Positions 11,609 to 23,600 of a DNA stretch of 64,000 bases are shown in pieces. The position numbers and the translations under genes are program-made. Position 1 is the stretch's first letter. Each line of letters opens with the position of its first letter. The stretch lies in assembly GCA_963924555.1 (NCBI GenBank), contig OZ004583.1, positions 4,001,501 through 4,065,500 on the forward strand. The letters run 5' to 3'. Source of the stretch: Crambe crambe (lineage: Eukaryota > Porifera > Demospongiae > Poecilosclerida > Crambeidae). The notes below the pieces were generated by a model. That model did no database searches, was not told the DNA's origin, and saw only the letters and a program-made list of their open reading frames with translations.

Positions 11609-14600
11609 GTAATTAATAGATTTTACTGGAGCATGCAATTTCTAGCATCTCAGTTGTCAAAGTTCAGCCATGTTGCTCAGCATTGGTAGTTTTGTCAATT
11701 TTAAGGCCCACAGTAGCTACACCTACGTACATTGCATTTCAAACTTGAGAAAGCTGTATTGATTAACTGGTAAAATGGCATTATTATGACATTTTGTCCA
11801 ACATGCTTTCCAAAGTGCTAGGAAAACAGGGACTACTCTTTCTCTATAGGTTATAATTCTCTTTGTGAACCTATTATTCATCATTCATATATAACTATTC
11901 TATTTATGGCAGTTTTCTAGATAAAATGTACTGTATGTCATCAGCTGAGGCATTAAAAGAATTCACTAATAATCCAAGACCCTATCTCTTGCCACCTTTA
12001 CCATGTATACCATGTAAAGTATGTGTTCTTGGACCTCCGACATCTGGGAAAAGTACTCTAGCAAAGATGTTGTCTCAACATTATGATGCTATGGTGTGTT
12101 CAAATTTTAAAAAGAGAATCACCACTCAGAATTGATAATTATTTAACAGGTACTGAATATGGAACAATTACTTATTCCTGTTATTACTAAAGAAAAGACT
12201 AAATTAATAGAAGCTGCTAGGCAAGAAGCTATTGACAGTATAATGCAGGCTGGTATGTATGTACTTAAGAATTTAGCATAACTAACTGTCATGCACTTAA
12301 ATTTCAGGCTACATGCACTTAATTGGTTTGTGCTTTCCCAGGATATATTGTTGTGTTCTATAGGTGAAGACACTGTTGCTATGATGGTGAATGCAGATCA
12401 TCCTGATGTTGTAAAAGCAGTTGAATGTGCTAATGTGACCATTAATTCCTCATCAATATCAGTTACACAAGAAATGTACATGGAAGCTTTAAGGAGTGGT
12501 ATTGATTTAGCAGAGCAGAAAAAAAGGGAGAAAGACCCAAACGGACCAAGGTTTGTTGTCTAAACTAACCCACTCTTGGTATAAACAAATGTATGAAGAT
12601 ACTCTTACTGTAAGAGCAAATCATAGATTTCATGCTCCATATTAATAATGCAGTCACATTAATTATTAAAATTTTACTCAGGAAATGAGATGACAGTTTA
12701 ACTAGCTATTCATGTTAATTTATTTTATTCATCTTGAGCAAGAACACTGCAGACTGAAACATGCATTCAGCAAAATAGTACACGACAATCACATGGAAAG
12801 GCTGGATTTTATAACCAGAATTGTCTTGCCTTTTTACATTATTATAGATAAAATAAGTATTTTACACAGGCAGCAATATTCATGGTCTAAGGCAAGGGTT
12901 GCCTGCATGGACAAGTATTGGGTCAATGTTCAATCATGTTCTTTCTTACCAGGTTGACTCGTAGGCCAGTAAAAAAGCCAGTGCTAGATTATGATTGGCT
13001 GCTGAATATATTACTGTGGCTAAGTACTGAATTAGTTAGTCACCTTGACCAATATTGACAACAATGGAAGTAGAAAGTTGCTTGCTTGCTTCTGACAAGA
13101 GCCATGACTTATATCAAGTACATTTCGTTCAGGATTTAATAAGTTTATCCCTAAGGTACATATGTAAACTTTAGCTAATGCAAACGCTATTGATATTCCA
13201 TGCAGCTTAAATAGTTAAATAACTCATGAATCATGGCTGACTGACAAGTTTAATAAGTGATTTATAAGCCATGCCAAAACTAGACTATGGTGGATGCATT
13301 CCCTGGCAAGTGTAATAAGAATGGTGAAGGCATGGGGATGTTAATCTGCAAACTTTCTTTGCAGCTGCTTAATTAACAAGTGATCTCACCGAATAAAAAG
13401 GTTAAGTAGGGATGCCACCAAAGTACTGCAGCCTCATATCAAACTGAGCCCTATACATTTCCATCTGCTGCCTATATGGAAATGTATAGTGCTTGGTTTG
13501 ATATGAGGCTGCTGTACATAATCCACCTAGATCAGTAATTTGGTCAATACAGGCTTGTTTTTGCTTGTTGCTAGGTACTAGGCTCTAAGTAGTTTGTGCT
13601 AACCTAGGGTGAACTACAACACTAATGGTAGCATGTCTACCCATAGCCGGTCACTGCATACCTTTCAGTTGCTTTGCATGTAATAAATTGAAGACCTTTA
13701 CCTACCAAAGTGATGAAGAAAGAATAACTTTTTGTGTAGAACTTTAATGCCAAAGATTAGTCTCTGTATAACACTTTAACAAATAGCCATGATGTAAGTG
13801 TGAACACTTTAGTCAGTGAGTCAGTACGAGAAATAGCTAGAACAAAATTAAATTTTCAAAACTTATTCTAGCTCAGTGTAGAGTTTTGAGTTCCTGGGAG
13901 ATGAAAGAAGAGAGTTAGTTTTTACTGTTTTATGACCTTAAAAGAGAGCTAACGCTCTCTCTGATACCTTGAAGTCATAAAAATTGGAATTTTATACAAT
14001 AGTTGCCTTAAGATATCTAAAATTTTAACCTGAGAATCAGCTCATCGCGCTCACTTGCTGAATTACTTCAATAGGGAATTCTTGATGTCCCTACTTAGAG
14101 AGTACTATTGTACTTCTTTCTGGTAAAGTTCCAGCTTTGTGATGTGTTGTAATGAATTCAATAACTGGCAGGTAGTAGATTTAATTCATAACCATGCATC
14201 TTAATACCTAGGAGTACATTGAAGGGTCTGAATAGCATGCAAAACTTAGCATAGAGGCTTTTAAAAATTTTAGCCATGTAATGTAACAAAAAAATAGAAA
14301 GTGGTAGGTTTGACCATTCGATAAAGCTTTGCTAATACAGATCGATGCAGAATCTATTTAACTGAAAATAATAGCAATACTTGTCATCTAACCAATAATT
14401 ATTTCATTAAACAGATATGGTGGTTGGATAGTGGATTCATTTCCATTGACCCGTGAGAATTGGACAGCTATGATTGAGAATAATCTCTTACCTGATTTTG
14501 TCATCAGCCTTGAAGATGAAAATTTACCAAAAAATTTCTTGCTTACGAGATTTACAGAAATGCATAACCTTCCTCCCCCAGCACAGAAAGATGACAAGGA

Positions 14601-17600
14601 GGTAAATATAGTATAACAAAACCATTCATTTCTGTATGGTACCAAAAGCCTCAGTGTGAGGTAATGATATTATTATCAGCCTACTCCATACAAAAGATAA
14701 GATTTTATTGTTAATTTTCATCAGGATGAAGGGAGTATAAAAGTTTCAGAGCTTGTCAATTTGTGGCAAAATGCAACATCAGATTATGATCGTCACTGGG
14801 GACAACTGTCAGCTGCTATTAAGGGATCTGCTATTGATCCATTAGTTATCGATTGTTCTTTGCAAGTTAATGAAGTTTTATCCACTGCTATAACTCTTTT
14901 AGATGGTAAGTGAACTTTAAATCCTCATGTAAGAATAGCCACATAAAATGGAGTTACGTATAACTGGAAGAGAACTCAGTGCCATGTACACAGTATATGG
15001 CACAGTAGGAAAATACTTATGGATGGTGAAATTTGTCACTTTGTTGGCTGTTTCAGTCTAGTTCGTGTGTACAAGGTTGTATATATATAGTCTTGGAATT
15101 ATTATATTGCACTTGTTTCAGTGCAGGGGAGGCTCAACAGGTGGACAGGGTGGACAATTGCCCCCCCCCCCCAAATTATGATCTATAACAATTAACAATG
15201 AAACCCATAGATGTGAACTCTTCATTTTGGAGATCCCTCTGTGATATAAATATGTAACCAGATTTGTGAAAACCCCTGCTTATTAATTATTCATGATGAG
15301 AAGTTGCACTGGCTATGAGATGTTATAGTTGAAAATTACGATTTCATACTAACTAGCACTTTTCTTGAACTGCAGCCTTGTGCTTACTCCAGTCGTATAA
15401 ACCAAAATACAGAGATTTCGGCCAGAAAAGATCGTCGAACAATCAAAAAAAAAAGGTGCCATAACTCTGATTTTTTTTTCAAAAATCTCTTTGACTGGCC
15501 CTGCCCATATAATAGTCCTGAACAAGTTATGATCAGCACATGGCTGTAGTTAGAGATAACCAAGGTATGGCTGCTTAACAGTGAGATTCTCTCCAACTAT
15601 AGCATTCTAGAACATCTCTTTTGCTATTCTGAAGTGGTACATTGGAAGAAAAACACCTTTTCTGTCCCTTTTTGCAATGCTGAAAGGTTTCTGTCTGAGC
15701 TAATCATGCTCTTCTGTGCCTATGCAGAGCGATCTGCTATGCAATGCATATTATCACTGTGATGTTGATTCTACAAGGCAAGGCCTGCCTTTAGCGGCTT
15801 GCATGAGATGCTTACAGAAGTTCATACTTTTCAAAATTGAGGCCAGACAAGTGCTGCCCTGCAACTACTCTCCCACAAAGGCAAGGGTGGATTGATACAT
15901 GTCAACAACACTATCAGTGAATGTGACTCTGGCTTGCGGTCTGTTATGAAGTCAAAACATCCTTATGCACAATTGGCCACCCCTGAGGCCTGCAGGACGC
16001 CATTTCTTTTCTCTACGTACATAGCATAGGTACAAATGTAGATTGGCAATTTGAACTTAGATCCTATGCTGAAAGCTTAGACTCAAGTAGAAAGGCTTCA
16101 ACTAGCAGCCATTAAAGCTTTGTGCACAGAGAATCCAGCAGCAGAGAGTCATTTGGAAAATCACAAAAAATTTCCTGCTTATACACTTGGAAATACAAAC
16201 TAAGCTAACTACGCTACCTTATTACTCTTCAGTAGGATTTAATATAATGCCATGGAGACTAGCTTCCCTCGAGCTCTGACTCTAGTTCAAAACTCCACCC
16301 CTTGCACGGGCATGATTGGAAATAATGTTTATTCAGTTAGAAAATTGAAGCGAATATTGAACATGGTGTTCTCTTCCATAACTTGCTAGATCACATAGCT
16401 AAATTTGGGTTCTGCGATTGGCTATATCTGTGAAGCTTAATATACACAGTGTTACTAGTTATTCTCAGCTAATTTTCATAGTACTGTGCCTTATTGCCTC
16501 TTTCTTCTTAATACCCTTATAATGTAGAAGTATTTTCTGTCAAACCTCTGGAGTACTCCTTTCAGGATGATGATGCTGATGCTGATGATGACCCTGATCT
16601 CACTAGTGGTATGTTGTTTTTTTTATAGCTAGACTAAGTACCTAGGCATGAGTAACAAAAATAAGCGTGTAAATTTGTTTATTAAAAATTTTTTTGCACC
16701 ATATGGGCTCTACCAACAACCAAACTTGTCATTTAGCCCCCACTGCACATGTATGGGCTGTAGATATCTATGAACTTGCAACATGTATATATGGCTGGGA
16801 GAGTAGATTTAGATATATGTACGAGTCATGACCTGAGAGTCAACTCACTTGAATAATTCACTTTTTTTGTTCTTCTGTTTTGAGTTTTCATCTCCTGCAT
16901 GATTAGGGTATGCAGTCCTAGTTCTATAGCTTACTTCAAACTAGCTGAGAAAAACTAGTCCTATGAAGGGTCATACACTCTCTAATCAGAAGAACATACA
17001 TCTATGTGAAAAACATAGCAGTTAGTCAGATAGCCATGATTTCATGGGCCTATTTGTGGATTTGTGACTTTAATCTTATACTTTCTTCCTATTATTAGGG
17101 ACTGGTGATGAGAAAGATGAAGAAAGTAATGAGCAATTACAACATCATAAATCTTGGGGAGATACACTTCACTTTTGTCCAGTAGCCCTTCAGGAGAATT
17201 ATGTCTTATGGCCAGGAAATAATGATATAGCTGTAAAGTAAGCCTTATCTACCAGACATGATGAACTTAAAATTCTCGCACATTCTCAATCTGTGACCTA
17301 TGCATATATTTCATGCATGTTTCTTATGTTAAGATCGTAATCAGCATATCAACAGTAAGTGGGGAGTACTTCCAGGTGGGATGTGGTTCAACATCACATT
17401 CTTCAGAATAGCTGGTAACCACTCCATGGTCAAACCATTCTGCTCACATATCAATGTGTGAACCATTTACTTAGTGGTTGGCAGCTTATTCAGTACACGA
17501 TACTTGGATTCTTAGACCTTAATCTCATGTCTGACTAATTAATAAATTTCTAGCTCTTAGTCTACCGTATTTGCTGTCACCCAGGGTGTTGTAACAATTG

Positions 17601-20600
17601 ATTGGTCAAAGAGAAGAGTTACGTATTTATAAATGAAAACCACTAAAGTGCTAACCCTCAGCGCATAGTGCATGCAATACAAATGTTATTGTATCAGTAT
17701 AATTGAGGTATTGGTTTTTAATCATCTATAAATTGGCATATCATTGATTGGTTGACAAAAAGTATACACTCCACATTCTCATTTTGAATCCCCAGCAACT
17801 GCATAATGCACACTGCTTGGAGATAGCCTAATGATTGTACAGATGCACTCTATAAAAGCATGCAGCCAGATAATGGTAAGCAACATGCACATAGATGACT
17901 AATACTGTAAAAGCTATAGCTAGTTAAAACACTCCAGGTAGCTAAGAGTTTCATTATGGTGTTGCTCTACACTATCTACAAACATGAGACCTCCTCACCT
18001 AGTACCTGTAGATGAGTAGGTAATGGTCAATAGTGAGTGCATGTGTGCATTTTATGAAGTATTATAGATATGAAAGGGAAAAAAATTATGCTTAATAAAA
18101 AGGCCCTGTAGGGTTAGTCTGTACTTTTACCTATAGCAGTTTCTGTGAACAAACATCAAAATTATGCTGCCTTTAATAATAATCCCTACATCACTACTTC
18201 CCACAAAGCTGCTTTAATTGTTCATGTAAGTGTAACAGTTCTGCTTGGTTTAGACAGTGATGTAGGGATTATTATCAAAGGCAGTATAATTTTGATGTTT
18301 GTTCACAGAAACTGCTATAGATAAAAGTACAGACTAACCCTACATGGCCTTTTTATTTAGCATAATTTTTTCCCCTTTCACTTGTTTGTTTATATGACCT
18401 TTTCTTACTATAGATAGCTATATGTAATAGTTATTAACCAAGCGCTAGGTTTGTAGTCGAATTATAAGCACGAGGCCCGAGGGCGAAGCCCGAGGGGCGA
18501 GTGCTTATAATTCACTACAAACCGCACGCGCGCGGTTAATAACTATTTTATAGCCCGCGCGAGTGTACTACGCATGCTCAGTGCTTCTGTCTCTATAGCG
18601 ATGTAGCTACTTTTTGGCTGCTTACAAGAATATGGCCATCCCACTTCAACGTCGTGATTCGTATGGTACTGAACTATCTTTCACTCTATAACCCACCCAG
18701 TCACTGTGTTGCCCACGTAAGGTAGTAGTCCAGTCAATTTATAGTTTGACCCATAAGTAATTGCAACACAAGGTTTCTCAACTGTCTCCTACACAGAAAA
18801 ATGTGCTCTCTAACATACTAAAAGTCTTAAGGAATCTTATGAGGGGAAAGCACAGAAAATGGGTCACACGTTGATCAAAATATGCAAAAATGGCAATAAT
18901 TGCAACAAATGGTTTCTTACACAGAAAAATATACTTTGTAACATAGAAAACACAGAAATGGGGTCATGCATTGCAAAAAAAAGTTAGTTATCATCATATC
19001 CTTGGTTCATTAATTTTAGTTATTCTATTTACTCAACAACATCATCAGTATTATCGTCATCGCTATCATCTTCATTTGGGGATGAGTTCATACAGCCTGA
19101 CCCTTTGCAGTTTCCACACACAATAGAGCATCTAATGGCATGCTTTCTGCAGGTACATCTCATAGTACCACAATCTGTTTGACAGTTGCAGCGGATGATG
19201 CGCAAAAGATCATCAGGAGCAGGCATTAAATCAGTTGTAATTGGGACAAGTCTTTTTTCACTCTCTCTCTCCAACCCCATTCTTCTGGCAAAAATCTGTC
19301 CCCTGTTCCTTTCCACTGCAGTATTTGGTAGTAAACACGCAGGCTGTGAAACTTCGCTGCAGCTGATGTTGGTGGTAAAGTCTGTGGTTGAATATGCGAT
19401 TTGCTGGTGGCCACTTTCTCACAAAAGCTCTTATACCGTATGAAATTAAGAGACTCCCCAGGTTTCCCATTATACATGGTAACCAAGACTTGCTCCCCCG
19501 CAGCTGAAATTTCTTCAATAGAAGCTGATGGCAAGTTAAAGACTTCAGCGTGACTATGGAAGTGATTATTTTCCTTAAATTTCTTCAGAGATTTACCTTT
19601 TCCAATGCTGTAAAGTTGGGATGTTGTATCACATCCAAGAATCACATGTAGAAAAAGGATATGAGTACAAACCTCAAGGCCTAGGTGTTCTTTGACTGCC
19701 TGTATATTCCAAATACGGAAATTCTTAGTGTTTCGTTTTGGCTCAGGTTTAAAAAACAAGCTACAAGATTCCAAGCTTGCATGGTAAATTAGAAGAATGA
19801 GCAAATCTGTATCATCACCAATCAATACAGTGTTCATAGTTGAGGCTGACTCCACTGCTTTCTGCACTATTAGGAGATCAGCATCTCCTGTAACATGATA
19901 AGTCCTGCAATTCTTTTCCATGAGCTTTGCACTAAGCAAATTGATAAACTGTTGCTTGTTATCCTTGTTTGCAAGAAACTGAGCCTTACTCATGGTAAGA
20001 TGCATGCTTTCTGTAAAGGTAACAGTAGCTCCCATTTGCCCCTTGGTTCGTCTCTGATGTGTCATGTCTTTGGTGGATTTGGATTGATAACCATCAAAAA
20101 TAACAACTGCATTCCCATATTTCCTTGTGACATACTCAGTATACACTGTGCAAATTTCCTTATAGGTGGCTCCTTTGGTCCATGGGATTCGCTGAAGTAG
20201 TGCTCCTCCATCCAACACATACTGGAGCTCACTAGATAATCCAGGAATGCTTTGAGGCAAAAGAGTCCAGATTGCATTTGCTAGCACAGGCTTTTGTGCG
20301 TCCCGAAGAAATTGTGGACCACTAAATAAAGCTGGTGGATAACTGCACAATTCATACTTAAAAATAGCTTCCAGGTTGTCTCGAGATTTCGCAGCAAGAG
20401 TGAGTCGCTGAAAAAGTAGCTGTGGGTCAATCTGAATAACATCACCATCTATTCTCACTGCAGCCTTAGTGCCCAGTGTGACAGCTTGTTTTGCTCTTTT
20501 GAATACATACTCAGCTACAGCTTTTCCTTCCATATCATCCAGAATAACGCTTCCAACAGCTTTTGCCTTGTCTACTTTGACCATGGCATGTGCATGTACA

Positions 20601-23600
20601 CCAGTGACAATATTCCTTAGGTCGGTGTCAGATGTGAAAGGGCTGTTATCCTGAAGAAAACCAAGAATTGTGTGTGTGTCTTTCCAATCCCGAGCTTGCC
20701 TCGCTTTGGTCATGTCTTTGTTCTGCTCACTTGTGTTAAAATTCACTCCAGTCAACTCCTGCATTGCCTTGTTTACTTCAGCACAAACTGGCATGGACAG
20801 TACCCACATTAGACGTTGTTGCTCTGGCATGGACAGTACCCACATTAGACGTTGTTGCTCTGTCATTCCTCGCCCTCTTGTTAATCCACCACTAGTCTTG
20901 ATGCTCCTCATGAGCACTTGTTCAATAACAAGATCTGTAGACAGCCCAGCCCATTGATGATCACTTCTTCGGACGACATGTAGGCCTTCTTGAAATTGTT
21001 GATAAGTATCTAAAAAGTAATAATAGGCTTGACATCATGACGGCGAGCATGTTCAGACACAAATTTGAGAGCTGAGTAGATACATGTGGCATCATAGGGA
21101 TTCATATCAATCATGGGAAGAAACATAACAGATGACTTTCCAGGATGATCTCCTTCATGTACGAATTGCATCATTCCAGACCATGATGGCCGTGCTGATC
21201 TGAATAAGATTGAGGTCTTCCACAGTATATCAAGAGGAGCTGTTGCATCCTGGGCTTTTATTTTGTATAGCTTTTCATACATGATAACACTCATCCCAGT
21301 GCTTTCTTCTTTGTGGAATTGAATCGGAATTCGTCCAACTGCTGTTAAATCCCTGTACGAGACCTTAATCTTTGGGATGTGATGAATACTCTCAATCCCA
21401 GGAGTAATTGTGGCAATCATTCCCATACCATGGAAAGTGTTGTAGCCATCCAGGGTTCTGATGTTATGGTCAACGTTATCAGCAACATACTGAACAAACT
21501 GGTTTGTGAAATTAGGTATATCAGTCCCGTGAGATAATGCAGCACTCCATTCAAATTCCTGTACTTGTTGGTAAGAACAGCAAAAACCTTGATGATGGAG
21601 TGAATCAACAAGGAAACGGGATGCATAATGATGATGTAGCTGAACGCCCAATCCTATTTGTAATGGTGCTAGCAATACTCGTGTTCGGGCTGCCTGCATT
21701 ATTGCTTGTCCTATAGATGCAATTTTTGTTCTGGCTGCTTTTCCTACAAGAATGAAGAAATAAAGTTGGAAATTCTAACATAATATAGCAAGGCTTACCA
21801 ATTATCTGCTCGAGCAATACTCTCAAGGTTTCTGGATGAAAATCGATATATGTATCTATTGATGCCATCTTGTCAAAAGTTGGATAGGCAGTATCAGATG
21901 TTTCTATGGCTTTGATGTCATTTCTGATCAGTTTAGCAGCAGTATCGACCACCCTAATTTTTTCTGATTCCTCATCTGGTCTCTTTTCTTTATAGAAATC
22001 GTGAAGGACAGCTTCAGCTGTGCTTCTAAAAGTCACCACATTGGACTTACCATTAATTTCACTGATAATTATTCTATTTCTAAAGTGTTCTTGAAGTTTG
22101 AATTTCATGTGCGTAAAGCTGTATGCACAGTGTTCTGATTCAGCAAGATTATTCTCCATGCGTTCAATTAGGTTGGTGATGGTGATTTGTTCGTCATCAT
22201 TTTCTTCAAGGTAGCTAGCAGCTTCAAGGAATGCATCAGTTCTTTCTTGGTCTTGTGGGCGACCTAATTTAAACTTCTTTGGATGAATATCTCTACTTTG
22301 ATGAGCAGCTGGAATTTGCTTATTTGTTCAAAAATTGGCACTACAAGTGCGATGATACACTGCATCTGCAGCATGGAGGTCATGAACTTGCAAAATTCAG
22401 GCTTTTACATCACTTGCCCAAGAATCACCTCGTTCATTACAAACTGCTAGTATTTTATCCTTTAGCTCAATAGTCCTGACTGTTACTGCATCTGGACTCT
22501 TTCTCTTACCTTGAAACATGGCTGGTTGTCCACAAAAGAAGCAGTCTAATTGAAATTGAAAACATTTTTTTGTTGATCTGAGGACATGGCCTTCAGTGGC
22601 TGAAGAACTGCAACCAATTTTGGCTTGCTTAACAGCTTTGGATACTTGCTGTGGGTTACAATATACTCTGCGGCATTCTTGATGGACCTGTTGCCCAGGC
22701 TCACAGTGGATATTATCTTTTCTTGTTTCACTAGCTCTGTTGATACCTCTACTTCCTTTATCTGTAAGAGTAGTTGATGGTGTTTTTCCAATAGGCTGCT
22801 TACAAATGACACAGACATTATACACATCCATGCTTATAAAAACTGATCAGCTGCATTGGCACATGACCACATCATGTGATGATACATGGTGGTAACATGG
22901 CTGTCTATGCTTGTGTTAATTGCTCATCTAAATCTATTCTTGTGATCAGATACCGTGCTAAGAGAGCGATTTTTGTTATTTTCGACCCATTTATAAGGTC
23001 ACTACTCAACAGATTCTTTAGGAGTGATAGTGCATATTTTTCTATGTAGGAAATAGTTGAGAAACCATTTTTTTGCAATTACAATTACAATTTAAGCAAT
23101 TCTTGCATTTTTAGTCAACGTGTGACCCATTTTCTGTGCTTTCCCCTCATAAGATTCCTTAAGACTTTTAGTATGTTAAAGAGCACATTTTTCTGTATAG
23201 GACACAGTTGAGAAACCTTGTGTTGCAATTACTTATGGGTTGACCTCAAAATTGTCATAAAATGACTGGACTATAGGGGCACAGCGTCATAATTATGGTT
23301 GGACGCTGAATGGCAAGTAGGGCAGCTAGTGCAGAATACCAGCCATGCTGTTACACAGCTCGCAAGTTCTGCCTTTTATGCTGGCTACTCTCTGAAAAGC
23401 TTGTTGGGTTTGAAATGGGGAATGTGGTCAATGAATATCATTATAGCGTGCGCACCCTGTTCAATGAATTCTTTTCTGAGAGTAGTTAGTATAAGGACAG
23501 AGCTCTATACTGTCACATATTCACCTTTCAGTCTAGTCACAACTCCTTAAAAGTACAATATCAACTTTGCAGAATCTATATCTAACTTTTCCCTGTAAAC

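Larger units (their letters stand above)
18726..23273 (-). mobile_element. Academ-like DNA transposon (XPG nuclease type), decayed
   Basis: The ends are inverted repeats. Left TAGTCCAGTCA at 18726 continues as ACCCATAAGTAATTGCAAC and on to about 18870. The right end matches in reverse complement from 23273 back to about 23105. Identity is high over about 150 bp, apart from a short insertion near the tip. The flanks read TAG at 18723-18725 and TAG at 23274-23276, a 3 bp target duplication; alternatively TA with tips GTCCAGTCA. The interior carries one minus-strand gene (22831 to 19029) for a PIN/XPG-like nuclease with a CXC tail. The Academ superfamily is known for XPG-type nucleases and 3-4 bp duplications, so I place it there tentatively. 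It sits in the 9.5 kb AK9 intron. Confidence 0.7.
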
